Assembly: GCA_934561515.1 (NCBI GenBank)
Contig: CAKTGM010000012.1
Location: forward strand, 1-47,998
Length of the DNA: 47,998 bases
DNA from: an uncultured Oscillospiraceae bacterium
Lineage (GTDB): Bacteria; Bacillota; Clostridia; Oscillospirales; Oscillospiraceae
Reading direction: 5' to 3'
Shown here: one piece after another, positions 24,301 to 31,831 of the stretch
Layout of the letters: each line of letters begins with the position of its first letter
Position numbering within the stretch: the first letter of the stretch is position 1
The notes under the pieces: model-generated
The model's database searches: none
What the model was told of the DNA's origin: nothing
The model's input: only the letters and a program-made list of their open reading frames with translations
Position numbers and translations under genes: made by a program

Positions 24301-26935
24301 CCGCGCCGACCTGCCCCTCGCCGTTGCCGACCTCGACCATGTACATACGGCTGTCAATGACGGCATCCCAGTAGGCAAAGTCCTTGAACGTGCCGAAGGT
24401 CGCGCCGGGGTGGTTGAACTGGCTGATGGAGTCCGCGCCCTCGGGCTGCGAGAGCAGCGCGTAATAGGCCTTCATGCCCGCATCGTCCGTCTTGTTGTTG
24501 AGCGTCTTGTTGTTGCGGGAGACAATGCCGGGGGTATTGAAGGTGTTGATGTGGCCGGGGCCGCCGGACCATGTCATTTCAAAGCCCGCGAGAGCGACCA
24601 TGCTGCCGCTCTTTTCCGCGTTGAACACTTCGACCGCGTTCTTGTAGGAGGCCCATCTGTCCTGACTGTAGGCAGTCGCCTTGCTCATGTCGTAAAGTGC
24701 AGCCTCAGGGTTGACCTCGCCGGTCTTGTCAAAGTAGTTGGAGTGGTCGGTGAAGGCGACGAAGTCGACATTCGCGCTCTCCGGCAGGTCGGCAATGTAT
24801 GCAAGCGCGCTCTCCAGCGAACCGGCGCCGTCGGAGTACTGGGTGTGGGAGTGGAGCTGGCCGAAGTAGAGGCGGCTCCTGGCCTCGCCCACCGTGAAGC
24901 TCCACGTCCTGACGGCTTCCTTTTCGTCCTCGCGCTTGACCGTCACGGTCACGCTCACCTTGCCGTCCGCCAGATCAGCAGCCGGGGTGTAGGTGAGCTT
25001 TCCGTTTTCGTAAGCCGCCTCGACGAGCTTGCCGTCCACCGTCATGGTCACGGTGGGGTTCTCGCCGGCATTGGTGATCTCCACAGAGATCTCCGGGCGC
25101 TTGTCGCCCTTGGTCTCCGCGCCCTGCGCGGGGCTCACGTTCGCAACGACCGGCTCGTCCTTTACAGGAATCTGCTCAACAGCGGAGAAGGGCGTGCCTT
25201 CCCGGTCCGTGCCGCTCACGCTGACGCTGAGCGCCTCGCCCCTGACTTCGCTTGCAGGGATGGTGACGGTATAGACGCCTTCGCTGAGCACCGGGACATA
25301 GTCCTTTCCGTTCACCTTGACCATGGGCGTATCCGCCACGCCGAACGGCGCGTCAACGGTGAAGCCCAGCGTATACGCCGCGCCCGCATAGGCCTCCGGC
25401 TTCTGGCCGAACTGCACCTGCGGGTCGTTGACGATTCCCTTATGGACCTTCACCCCTTCCGCCACCGGGTAGAAGAAGAAGGAGTAAATGGTGTAGTCCG
25501 TGACCTTATACATACTGTAGGTCTTGAAGGAGTCGGAGTAGTATTCAAGCCACTGGCTGTGTTTGCCGTTGAACTTGGCCGTGCGGTGCTCCATCTCATA
25601 GCCGCCCACGCCGCCGGAGCAGGTGCGGACGAGCCAATCGGCATCGTCGGAGGCCGCAGCGCTGTAGAAGGCGTTGTTGCCCGTGCCGTTGGAGCAGAGG
25701 TAGCCGTAGGTCTCGTTCTTGAAGCGGAGATATTCGCCGTTTTGCTCAACGGTGAATATGGCAGCGCCGTTCGACGGGACGGCCTTGCCGTCCGCGACCT
25801 CCGATGCAGCCTTGTTGATCGACGGGCTCTCCGTGCCGATCTGCTCCGCCAGAACCGCCTGAGCATTCTGGTTGTAGATCACGACCTGATCGCCGGTCTG
25901 CGGCAGCGTGCCGGAGGGCGTATCAGAGCCGCCTTCGTTCGTGACTGGATAGAACGCCTGGGCAAAGAGCGCCTCATTATTGCCGATCGTGCCGTAGCTG
26001 CTCCAGTTGTTCTTATCGGCAAACCACTCAAGATAGCTGCCGCGCGCGACATTCTGGATGTAATAGCAGTTTTCCGTCTTTGCGGGCAGGACCTTCCATG
26101 CGGTGTTCGCTTTGTCCAGCGGCGTGCTGGAGTATTGTGTATCCATGGAGAGCTTCTTGCCCTCGCTCGTTGAGAAGGTATAGCTGCCGTCCGCGTTGAC
26201 GCCGACCGTCCACACATCCGCCTGCGTCCAGCCGGAAAGCTTACCGCCGGTGAGAGTCACATCGGTGCCCTTGTTGTAGAAGCCGGAATACTCAGTGGAC
26301 AGCGCCTTATTGTTGGCAGGGTTGTAAATGACGAGTCGATCGCCGTCCTTGAACATGGTATTCGGCTTAGGCTCAGGCTTGGGAATGCTGCCGCCTTCGA
26401 GCTTGTAGAGCGAGAAGACGCTGGAATAACCGTTCGGGCTTCCGCCAATCGTAGCGTTCTTGTAAGCTCTGAACTTATTATCATAATTCTTGTTGCTGGC
26501 GAGCATAACAGTATCACCGTCTTTTCCGGCAAAGGTAAATTTGCCGTCAACAAAGTCGGCAGCCCACTTATAGCTGCCAGACTTGATACCGTTCGTGTTG
26601 CCGCCACTTGGCGCAATCGAAGTTCCCTTGGCGTCCGTCATAACGACGCCGTCTTCACTGACGGTCAGCGTCCAGACGCCTGCGGTCGGGTTTTCGATCT
26701 TACCCTCGACAACGCTGGGCTGTGTTGCAAGAACCCAGCCGCCCTCAAGATAATCCGGCGCATAGCCTGTATCCGTCACAAGCACATACCGACCGGTCGT
26801 CAGATCGGCTGCACTTGTGACCTTGGAATAGGTCTGTGCGGCGCTGTTGTCTGCCAGCACGGCGGTCGGCAGCAGAGATACTACCATCACCAGTGTCAAC
26901 AGCAGAGAACACCAGCGTTTGAGCTGTTTTCTCAT
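21320..26935 (-). CDS. Giant SLH-anchored CehA/McbA-type PHP metallohydrolase
   Basis: An 1871-residue exported protein. Signal peptide 1-28. Three related N-terminal beta domains (~35-185, ~190-330, ~345-520) with repeated GD.(L/V)VIYN openings are followed by Ig-like segments. A PHP-type metal-dependent hydrolase starts near 690 with QLHSHTQYSDG and runs through FTDHS, FNHPG and APTNNQDNH to about 960; these His/Asp/Asn residues fit the metal site of the CehA/McbA group. An Ig-like region and a glutaminase-fold-like domain (~1160-1455) come next, then an OB-fold stretch (~1460-1655) and three C-terminal SLH modules (~1695-1868). The likely job is hydrolysis of a phosphoester or ester at the cell surface; substrate unknown. 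ATG 26935 has AGGAGG with an 8-base spacer. Confidence 0.9.
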   Translation of the reverse strand: MRKQLKRWCSLLLTLVMVVSLLPTAVLADNSAAQTYSKVTSAADLTTGRYVLVTDTGYAPDYLEGGWVLATQPSVVEGKIENPTAGVWTLTVSEDGVVMTDAKGTSIAPSGGNTNGIKSGSYKWAADFVDGKFTFAGKDGDTVMLASNKNYDNKFRAYKNATIGGSPNGYSSVFSLYKLEGGSIPKPEPKPNTMFKDGDRLVIYNPANNKALSTEYSGFYNKGTDVTLTGGKLSGWTQADVWTVGVNADGSYTFSTSEGKKLSMDTQYSSTPLDKANTAWKVLPAKTENCYYIQNVARGSYLEWFADKNNWSSYGTIGNNEALFAQAFYPVTNEGGSDTPSGTLPQTGDQVVIYNQNAQAVLAEQIGTESPSINKAASEVADGKAVPSNGAAIFTVEQNGEYLRFKNETYGYLCSNGTGNNAFYSAAASDDADWLVRTCSGGVGGYEMEHRTAKFNGKHSQWLEYYSDSFKTYSMYKVTDYTIYSFFFYPVAEGVKVHKGIVNDPQVQFGQKPEAYAGAAYTLGFTVDAPFGVADTPMVKVNGKDYVPVLSEGVYTVTIPASEVRGEALSVSVSGTDREGTPFSAVEQIPVKDEPVVANVSPAQGAETKGDKRPEISVEITNAGENPTVTMTVDGKLVEAAYENGKLTYTPAADLADGKVSVTVTVKREDEKEAVRTWSFTVGEARSRLYFGQLHSHTQYSDGAGSLESALAYIADLPESANVDFVAFTDHSNYFDKTGEVNPEAALYDMSKATAYSQDRWASYKNAVEVFNAEKSGSMVALAGFEMTWSGGPGHINTFNTPGIVSRNNKTLNNKTDDAGMKAYYALLSQPEGADSISQFNHPGATFGTFKDFAYWDAVIDSRMYMVEVGNGEGQVGAGGYYPSYSEYIKALDKGWHLAPTNNQDNHKGRWGNANDARDVILTDDFSEQGIYQAMRDMRIYATEDKNLEITYTVNDMPLGSIITEVPEKLKFDISFYDPDPTDSIAKVELVVNSGKVAYTWAKDELAKGAVSVELAPEYSYYFVRVTEGDGDIAVTAPVWVGESLKLGISSAVCGTATPVTDEELTITTTLFNSEASEASVKSVSYTVNGKELDGIKGGAETVPASGTAAVTFRYTPSAARVMTLTVTAVLTLNDKDYTFTKDVTLDVLNASKLVYIGIDAAHYNEYVAGNYKNSMGNFGNLAAEYSVRTVQLNTSEELIAACGSSKYKAIIMTAPSRRLEAAQKDPRTYSEAELAAIKAFNDAGGTVILAGWSDNYENYPAIQGNSAIKHMAETQNDVLKALGSSLRISDDATYDDVRSAADGVDKWRLYFSAYNMDHPLLDGVIYDEDHPFDKLYTERFSHYGGASIYAVDANGEAANTMPATVSPVVYGHATTYSVDVDKDGRGGAATPKYAFADGDNRLMVMATEQLAGKGQIIVSGAAFMSNFEVQAQVDNASEKNYSNYRICQNLLSLFNTTEITPIAVVQAEPDEGVKFTIEGVVTSNASGYDKDTAFFDCIYVQDDTAGINAFPVAGEFRIGDKVRISGTTSSYQGERQIAVAKIEKIADAQTPAPKAVTAAQLENQGFLGSLVTVEGTATKIEYANGLIQTIMVKDASGKESRIFIDGYITINKDIENAKVGCRVKATGLASYDNTFVLGDGTPVYQRIRIRDRADVVCTASGEPVVPPTPTTPVTPGKPTTPAKPDQPAATLPFTDVRRGDWFYDDVRYAYEKGIMTGTSAALFSPNAKLTRGMIVTILYRMENSPAVSAAPGFTDVKAGEWYSAAVAWAAANGIVTGYSETMFGPNDPVTREQLSAILYRYAIYKGMSAVTTEENLSHFADGESISPYAVSAMNWAVGAGLINGADNRLLPGESASRAQVAAIIHRYLER

Positions 26936-27361
26936 TCTTCTAATCCTCCTGTAATCATTTTGAGATCGTGCCTTGCAGGGGTCGCCTGAACCTTCGTCCC
27001 ATCACCTCCGTGTCCTTGTTGTTCAGAGGTAGTATATCATGTTTTTTAGGCAAAAGCCATAGTCTTTTTCACTTTTATGTATATGCTTCTGTAAAATCTG
27101 CGCAAAATGGCGCCACCGTTTCCACCTGCTGTTTTTCAGTGCCCGCAGCCGCCGAGCCGCCCCGCATATAAGCGCAGGGCCGGCAGGTCAACGGCCTGCC
27201 GGCCCTGTATTGATTCTCCCGCCCTCCGCAGCCGCCGGCGCGAGGGACGGCCTGCCCGCCGAAAGCCGCTTTCGGCCCCGTCAAGGGGTAAAACTCAGAG
27301 GCAAAGCACATTCGGCGAAAATGCAAATGCAACTTTTCCACGTCAAAAGTGCCTAAATCAT
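26936..27361. other. Intergenic stretch upstream of the PHP-SLH gene
   Basis: About 425 bases with no supported gene. It holds the leader and promoter of the PHP-SLH gene and a perfect 13-bp hairpin, 27175-27187 with 27195-27207, without a T run on either side. No riboswitch that I can name fits the leader. Confidence 0.5.
27031..27039 (-). promoter_or_regulatory. Extended -10 promoter of the PHP-SLH gene
   Basis: TGATATACT (27039-27031) on the minus strand is an extended -10 element; the matching -35 is poor. The leader would be about 90 bases. Confidence 0.45.
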
Positions 27362-27403
27362 GCAAAAAAAGAAAGAACCGCAACCTTTCGGCTGCGGTTC
27401 TTT
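27362..27403 (-). terminator. Terminator of tRNA-Gln
   Basis: An 11-base stem (27372-27382 with 27393-27403) followed by TTTCTTTTTTT on the minus strand. The stem begins at the first base after the encoded CCA end. Confidence 0.9.
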
Positions 27404-27476
27404 GGCAGCGGGAGAAGGATTCGAACCCTCACATACGGAGTCAGAGTCCGCTGTGCTACCATTACACAATCCCGCT
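27403..27476 (-). tRNA. tRNA-Gln (anticodon CUG)
   Basis: Full cloverleaf on the minus strand. Acceptor AGCGGGA pairs with TCCCGCT, the discriminator is G and CCA is encoded. The anticodon loop CTCTGAC has U33 and anticodon CUG, reading CAG (Gln). The T arm has the GGTTCGAATCC pattern. It has its own strong promoter and terminator, so it is a single-gene unit. Confidence 0.95.
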
Positions 27477-27521
27477 ATCTTGAGCTGTCCGCTGCGCTGT
27501 GTCGTTCAGCGAACAAACGTT

Positions 27522-27549
27522 ATTATAGCAGGAACTCTCGATTTGTCAA
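27522..27549 (-). promoter_or_regulatory. Promoter of tRNA-Gln
   Basis: Perfect TTGACA (27549-27544), a 16-base spacer ending in TGC and perfect TATAAT (27527-27522). The transcript should start near 27515, about 39 bases before the tRNA. Confidence 0.9.
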
Positions 27550-27608
27550 TAGAAAATTTTCAAAAAATCGAATTTTGGAAAAACTCTTTTTCTTCGTCCT
27601 TTCCGCCC

Positions 27609-29162
27609 TCACATCCAGATGGCGAACAGACGCAGCAGCGGCTCGAGCATCCGGCGCAGGATGCCGCGCTTTTTCCATTCCTCCGCCGTAACGAGATGGC
27701 TCTGCTCAACGATAAAGTCCATGTCCTCGAGCAGCGATTCGATCATCGGCGCGCCATATACCATCACGCCGCACTCATAGTCGAGCTCAAAGCTGCGGTA
27801 GTCCATGTTGACCGAGCCGACGAAGGCAGCCTCGCGGTCGACCATAACGCTCTTGGCGTGCAGCATTCCCGGCGTATAGCGGTAGACCTTGACGCCGTGC
27901 GCGATGAGGGCGCCGAAGTAGGACGAGGCCACGCAGTCGGCGTACCAGTGGTCAGGCTTGCCCGGCAGCATCAGCCGCACGTCCACGCCCCCGTCGCCCG
28001 CGATGCACAGCGCGCGCATCACGCTCTCGTCGGGAATGAAATAGGGCGTTGTGATATAGAGGAAGCGCCGCGCGGTAGAGATCATCTGCAAGAAGACGTC
28101 CTCGGCCGGATTGTCGGGATTATTCTGCGGGCCGTCGACAAAGGGCTGGCAGTATCCGTCGCTCTTCACGGGCGTGTGGGGGCGGTAATAGTCGTGCTCG
28201 TTGTGCATCACGCCGCCGATGGTGACGCACATACGGATGAAGCGCTGCGTAAGCCCCCATGCGCCCTCCCCCTCGAGCCGCACGCCGCTGTCCTTCCAGT
28301 AGCCGTAGCGCTCGATGATGTTGGCATACTCATCGGCGATGTTCACACCGCCCGTGTAAGCTGCGTCGCCGTCGATGCAGGCGATCTTGCGGTGGTCGCG
28401 GTAGTTGAAGGAAAGACGGTTCACATACTCGTGCACGGGGTTGAAGACGAAGACCTCGACCCCGGCATCGCGCAGGGAATCGATCGTCGCGCCGGAAAAG
28501 CGCTTGATGTTGCCGAAATCGTCAAAAATGAGCTTGACCTCGACCCCCGCGCGCGCCTTGGCGCAGAGGATCGCTTTGAGCTCGTCCCAGAGCTTGCCCT
28601 CGGCCAGAATGAAGTATTCAAGGAAGATGAAGCGCTCGGCCCTCGCCGCGCGGTCGATGAGGTCGCGCAGCAGCGGCGCGCCGTCGGGGAAATATGTCAC
28701 CTTCGTGTTCTGATACAGGCAGAAGCCGCGGCGGGACAAAAAGTTTGCCGTGCGCGACCATGCCGGCATCTGGCGCGTGAGCTTATCCATGGCGATCTCG
28801 CTACGGGCGCGCACGCTCTCCGGCTCGTCCTCTGCGCGCTGGGCGGCGCGGGGCAGGCGGCGCTTCTGCGCGGCGCCGCCCCACAAGAACCACAGGATCA
28901 ACCCCGTCACCGGGACCAATAAAAGCAGAATGAACCAGATGAGCTTATAAGAAAGCTCACCCGGTTCATTGTAGATATGGATGGCAAGGAGGACAGAGAT
29001 GATCTGCAATGCCGCATAGCCGATGGCGACATACTGCCTGAGCGCGTGGGAAATGAGCACGACGACGGCGACCTGCACCGCCAGAAGCAGGACCACGAAC
29101 ATGATCCGCAGCGCCGCCGAAATGCGGCGCTCGCCCTTTTGCCGTATCTGCACTCGTTTCAT
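27609..29162 (-). CDS. cls: Cardiolipin synthase (phospholipase D family)
   Basis: A 517-residue membrane enzyme that joins two phosphatidylglycerol molecules to make cardiolipin. Two N-terminal membrane helices lie at ~20-65. Two phospholipase D catalytic motifs are visible: HRKIACID (near residue 255) and HAKSVMVD (near 435), each followed by the G-(G/S)-(V)-N pattern. ATG 29162 has GGGGAGG about 11 bases upstream. It starts 65 bases after nicotinate phosphoribosyltransferase and may share its transcript. Confidence 0.93.
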   Translation of the reverse strand: MKRVQIRQKGERRISAALRIMFVVLLLAVQVAVVVLISHALRQYVAIGYAALQIISVLLAIHIYNEPGELSYKLIWFILLLLVPVTGLILWFLWGGAAQKRRLPRAAQRAEDEPESVRARSEIAMDKLTRQMPAWSRTANFLSRRGFCLYQNTKVTYFPDGAPLLRDLIDRAARAERFIFLEYFILAEGKLWDELKAILCAKARAGVEVKLIFDDFGNIKRFSGATIDSLRDAGVEVFVFNPVHEYVNRLSFNYRDHRKIACIDGDAAYTGGVNIADEYANIIERYGYWKDSGVRLEGEGAWGLTQRFIRMCVTIGGVMHNEHDYYRPHTPVKSDGYCQPFVDGPQNNPDNPAEDVFLQMISTARRFLYITTPYFIPDESVMRALCIAGDGGVDVRLMLPGKPDHWYADCVASSYFGALIAHGVKVYRYTPGMLHAKSVMVDREAAFVGSVNMDYRSFELDYECGVMVYGAPMIESLLEDMDFIVEQSHLVTAEEWKKRGILRRMLEPLLRLFAIWM

Positions 29163-29227
29163 TTTCTGTTGTTCCTCCCCGGTTTGTCCGCTATCCTTTC
29201 CTGCTGGTCCAGCGCGGTAATGCCGCG

Positions 29228-30676
29228 TCAGTTTTTCTCGTTCAGAAGGCGCGTCTTGATGTCGTACAGCTTCTGCGAGAGGTCGACATAATAATTGTGC
29301 GGGTTATCGAAGCGCTTGACCTCGTCCCAGAGGGTATCGACCTGCTCGGCGCAGTACTTCTTGATCTCCTCAACGCTGGGACGCTGATAGACGAGCTTGC
29401 CCTTGAGGTAGATGGGCACGAGCAGCTCGCGCGCTTCAAAGTTGTAGACCTCCTTGCGCTTCCACGTGGCGTCGGGGTCGAAGATCTCGAGATTTCCGCT
29501 GTCGTCCACGGTCTCATCGTAAACGGTGAGATAGTCGGCGATGGCCTTGCCGGTGTCGCGGCCGTAGAAGCGGTAGAGCTTCTTGAAGTGCGGCGTTGTG
29601 ATCTTGCCGACGTTCTCGCTGATCTTGATCTTGGGGATGACGTTGCCGTCCTTGTCCTCCACGGCGACGAGCTTGTAGACGCAGCCGAAGACCGGCTCGC
29701 TCTTGGCCGTGATCAGGCGCTCGCCGACGCCGAAAGCGTCGATCTTCGCATCCTGCATCCAGAGATCCTGAATGAGATATTCATCGAGGGAGTTGGAGAC
29801 GGTGATGGTGCAGTTCTCCCAGCCCGCCTCATCGAGCATCTTGCGCGCCTTGCGGGAGAGATAGGCAATGTCGCCGCTGTCGAGGCGGATGCCGCACTTT
29901 TTGATGCCGAGGGGCTTGAGCACATCGTTGAAGGCCTTGATGGCGTTGGGGATGCCGGACTTGAGGGTATTGTAGGTGTCCACGAGCAGGACCGCGTTCT
30001 GCGGGTAGAGCTTACAGTAGGTCGCAAAGGCGTCATACTCGGTGTCGAACATCTGCACCCATGCGTGGGCCATGGTGCCGAGCGCAGGCGTGCCGTAGAG
30101 CTGGTCGGAAATGGTGCAGGCGGTGCCGCAGCAGCCGGCGATGTAGGCGGCGCGCGCACCGTCGATGGCGGCGGCAGAGCCCTGCGCGCGGCGGGAGCCG
30201 AACTCCATCACGGCGCGGCCTCTGGCGGCGCGGACGATGCGGTTGGCCTTGGTGGCGATGAGGCTCTGGTGGTTGACGGTCAGAAGCGCAAAGGTCTCGA
30301 GCAACTGCGCCTCAATCGCGGGCGCGCGCACGACGACCATCGGCTCCTTGGGGAACACGGGCGTGCCCTCGGGCACGGCGTAAATATCACCGCTGAAGCG
30401 GAAGTTGGCAAGATAGTCGAGAAACTCCTCGCAGAAGATGCCGCGCGAGCGGAGATAGGCGATATCCCGCTCGTCAAAGTGCAGATCCTCGATATAGTCG
30501 ATCAACTGGTCGAGGCCGGCGGCGATGGCGTACCCGCCGCCGTCAGGCACGGAGCGGAAATAAACGTCGAAATAGGTTATGCGATCCTGGAATCCGGCTT
30601 TCAAGTAACCATTGCCCATGGTCAGCTCATAGAAATCACAGAGCATGGTCATATTCAGCTTCTGATCGGTCTTCAT
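29228..30676 (-). CDS. pncB: Nicotinate phosphoribosyltransferase
   Basis: A 482-residue enzyme of the Preiss-Handler NAD salvage route: nicotinate + PRPP (+ ATP) to nicotinate mononucleotide. Conserved features are the start TMLCDFYELTMGNGY, FGSRRAQG near residue 160, TCxISDQLYGTPALGTMAHAW near 190-210, LVDTYNT and the G-(I)-R-L-D-S-G-D motif near 268-275. The length is typical of the Firmicute clade. ATG 30676 has GAGGT with a short spacer. A GTG two codons upstream is possible. A canonical promoter lies 54 bases before it, and pantothenate kinase is read divergently from the same gap. Confidence 0.95.
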   Translation of the reverse strand: MKTDQKLNMTMLCDFYELTMGNGYLKAGFQDRITYFDVYFRSVPDGGGYAIAAGLDQLIDYIEDLHFDERDIAYLRSRGIFCEEFLDYLANFRFSGDIYAVPEGTPVFPKEPMVVVRAPAIEAQLLETFALLTVNHQSLIATKANRIVRAARGRAVMEFGSRRAQGSAAAIDGARAAYIAGCCGTACTISDQLYGTPALGTMAHAWVQMFDTEYDAFATYCKLYPQNAVLLVDTYNTLKSGIPNAIKAFNDVLKPLGIKKCGIRLDSGDIAYLSRKARKMLDEAGWENCTITVSNSLDEYLIQDLWMQDAKIDAFGVGERLITAKSEPVFGCVYKLVAVEDKDGNVIPKIKISENVGKITTPHFKKLYRFYGRDTGKAIADYLTVYDETVDDSGNLEIFDPDATWKRKEVYNFEARELLVPIYLKGKLVYQRPSVEEIKKYCAEQVDTLWDEVKRFDNPHNYYVDLSQKLYDIKTRLLNEKN

Positions 30677-30729
30677 AGTCACCTCATAGTGTCGCGGCGC
30701 GGATCGTTTCCGCGCCTTGTAATATGGGC

Positions 30730-30758
30730 ATTATATCCTTTGGCCGCAGAGAAAGCAA
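30730..30758 (-). promoter_or_regulatory. Promoter of pncB
   Basis: TTGCTT (30758-30753), a 17-base spacer and perfect TATAAT (30735-30730). Confidence 0.8.
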
Positions 30759-30787
30759 GGCTTTTAGTCGTTTTTCCTCATTTCGGC

Positions 30788-30816
30788 TTGACTTTGCCCG
30801 GTCCGTCCCCTATGAT
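30788..30816 (+). promoter_or_regulatory. Promoter of pantothenate kinase
   Basis: TTGACT (30788-30793), a 17-base spacer and TATGAT (30811-30816). The leader would be about 55 bases. Confidence 0.8.
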
Positions 30817-30879
30817 AAAGAAACTCACCTAAACCATCGCGCGCGTGCGCGAAGAACAAAAGAAACGGGGCATCTCATC

Positions 30880-31710
30880 ATGGGTGTTATTCTAGGCATC
30901 GACATCGGCGGGTCCAGCACGAAGATCGTCGGCCTCTCCAGCGACCTTTCGGTCATCGATATGCTGCGCGTCAAGGCGGAGGACCCGCTCACCTCGCTCT
31001 ACGGCGCGATGGGCAACTTCCTCTCCACGCATCAGCTCCAGCTCTCCGACATTGACCACATCGCCCTCACGGGCGTTGGCTCTTCGTATGTGGACGGCGA
31101 TATTTACGACGTGAAGACCATCAAGGTCGAGGAATTCCCCTCCGTCGGCACGGGAGGCCTTGCCCTCTCGGGCAAGGAGCACGCGGTCGTCGTGAGCATG
31201 GGCACGGGCACGTCGTTCCTCTGGGCAAACAAGGGGCAGGAGGTGCGCCACCTCATCGGCAGCGGCGTTGGCGGCGGCACGCTCGCGGGCCTCAGCTCGC
31301 TGACGACGGGCGTGCACCAGTATGCGCTCATCCGCAAGCTCTGTCAGGACGGCGATCTCAGCCACATCGACTTAACGCTCGCCGACCTCTCGCGCGAGCA
31401 GGTGGGCAATCTTCCGCCCGAGGCCACGGCGGCAAACTTTGCCAAGGTCGCCGACGATGCGACGCCGTCGGACAAGATGCTCGGCATCGTCAATCTCGTT
31501 CTCCAGTCCATCGGCACGATGTCGGTCCTCGCGTGCAGGTGCTGCGGGACGGACACGGTCGTGCTCACGGGCGCGCTGACGATGCTGCCGCCCGCGAAGC
31601 CGACGTTTGAGCTTTTCAAGCAGCTCTACGGCGTGGACTTTATTATTCCCGAAAATGCCACGTTTGCAACCGCCATCGGCGCGGCGCTGCACAGCGTGCG
31701 CGGCAATTGA
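30880..31710 (+). CDS. coaW: Type II pantothenate kinase
   Basis: A 276-residue enzyme of coenzyme A synthesis that phosphorylates pantothenate. It has the actin-like kinase fold: phosphate loop DIGGSSTK (7-14), a second loop TGVGSSY, S-M-G-T-G-T-S-F near 106-113, SGVGGGTLAGL near 127-137 and VVLTGALT near 228-235. Type II enzymes of Staphylococcus and related Firmicutes have this size and resist feedback by CoA. ATG 30880 gives a start exactly at the family's N-terminus, though its ribosome site is weak. It is read alone, with its own promoter and terminator. Confidence 0.9.
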   Translation: MGVILGIDIGGSSTKIVGLSSDLSVIDMLRVKAEDPLTSLYGAMGNFLSTHQLQLSDIDHIALTGVGSSYVDGDIYDVKTIKVEEFPSVGTGGLALSGKEHAVVVSMGTGTSFLWANKGQEVRHLIGSGVGGGTLAGLSSLTTGVHQYALIRKLCQDGDLSHIDLTLADLSREQVGNLPPEATAANFAKVADDATPSDKMLGIVNLVLQSIGTMSVLACRCCGTDTVVLTGALTMLPPAKPTFELFKQLYGVDFIIPENATFATAIGAALHSVRGN

Positions 31711-31734
31711 GCCTTTCCTGCAAGCTGAATTTCA

Positions 31735-31770
31735 AAAAAGTGTCTGCTCCACGGCAGACACTTTTTATTT
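31735..31770 (+). terminator. Terminator of pantothenate kinase
   Basis: AAAAAGTGTCTGC (31735-31747) pairs with 31754-31766, followed by TATTTT on the plus strand. Confidence 0.85.
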
Positions 31771-31772
31771 TG

Positions 31773-31784
31773 AAACGCTTGTTC
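31773..31784 (+). promoter_or_regulatory. LexA-like SOS box over the dinB promoter
   Basis: AAACGCTTGTTC differs by one base from the Gram-positive LexA site GAAC-N4-GTTC. It overlaps the -35 region of the polymerase IV promoter, a fitting place for SOS repression. Confidence 0.5.
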
Positions 31785-31807
31785 TATTCTCCCTTCTGTG
31801 GTACACT
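31779..31807 (+). promoter_or_regulatory. Promoter of DNA polymerase IV gene
   Basis: TTGTTC (31779-31784), a 17-base spacer ending in TGG and TACACT (31802-31807), an extended -10 type promoter. Confidence 0.55.
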
Positions 31808-31831
31808 GAAAAAAGAAACGAGGTGAACGCG

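Noticed and set aside
20033..26173. Over 2000-codon open frame on plus
   Set aside because: Antisense shadow of the YibE/F and PHP-SLH genes, which have signal peptide, domains and ribosome sites; the plus frame shows no known fold.
26936..27030. Possible riboswitch in the leader of the PHP-SLH gene
   Set aside because: The leader has some G-rich repeats, but none of the fluoride, c-di-GMP or c-di-AMP consensus cores fit.
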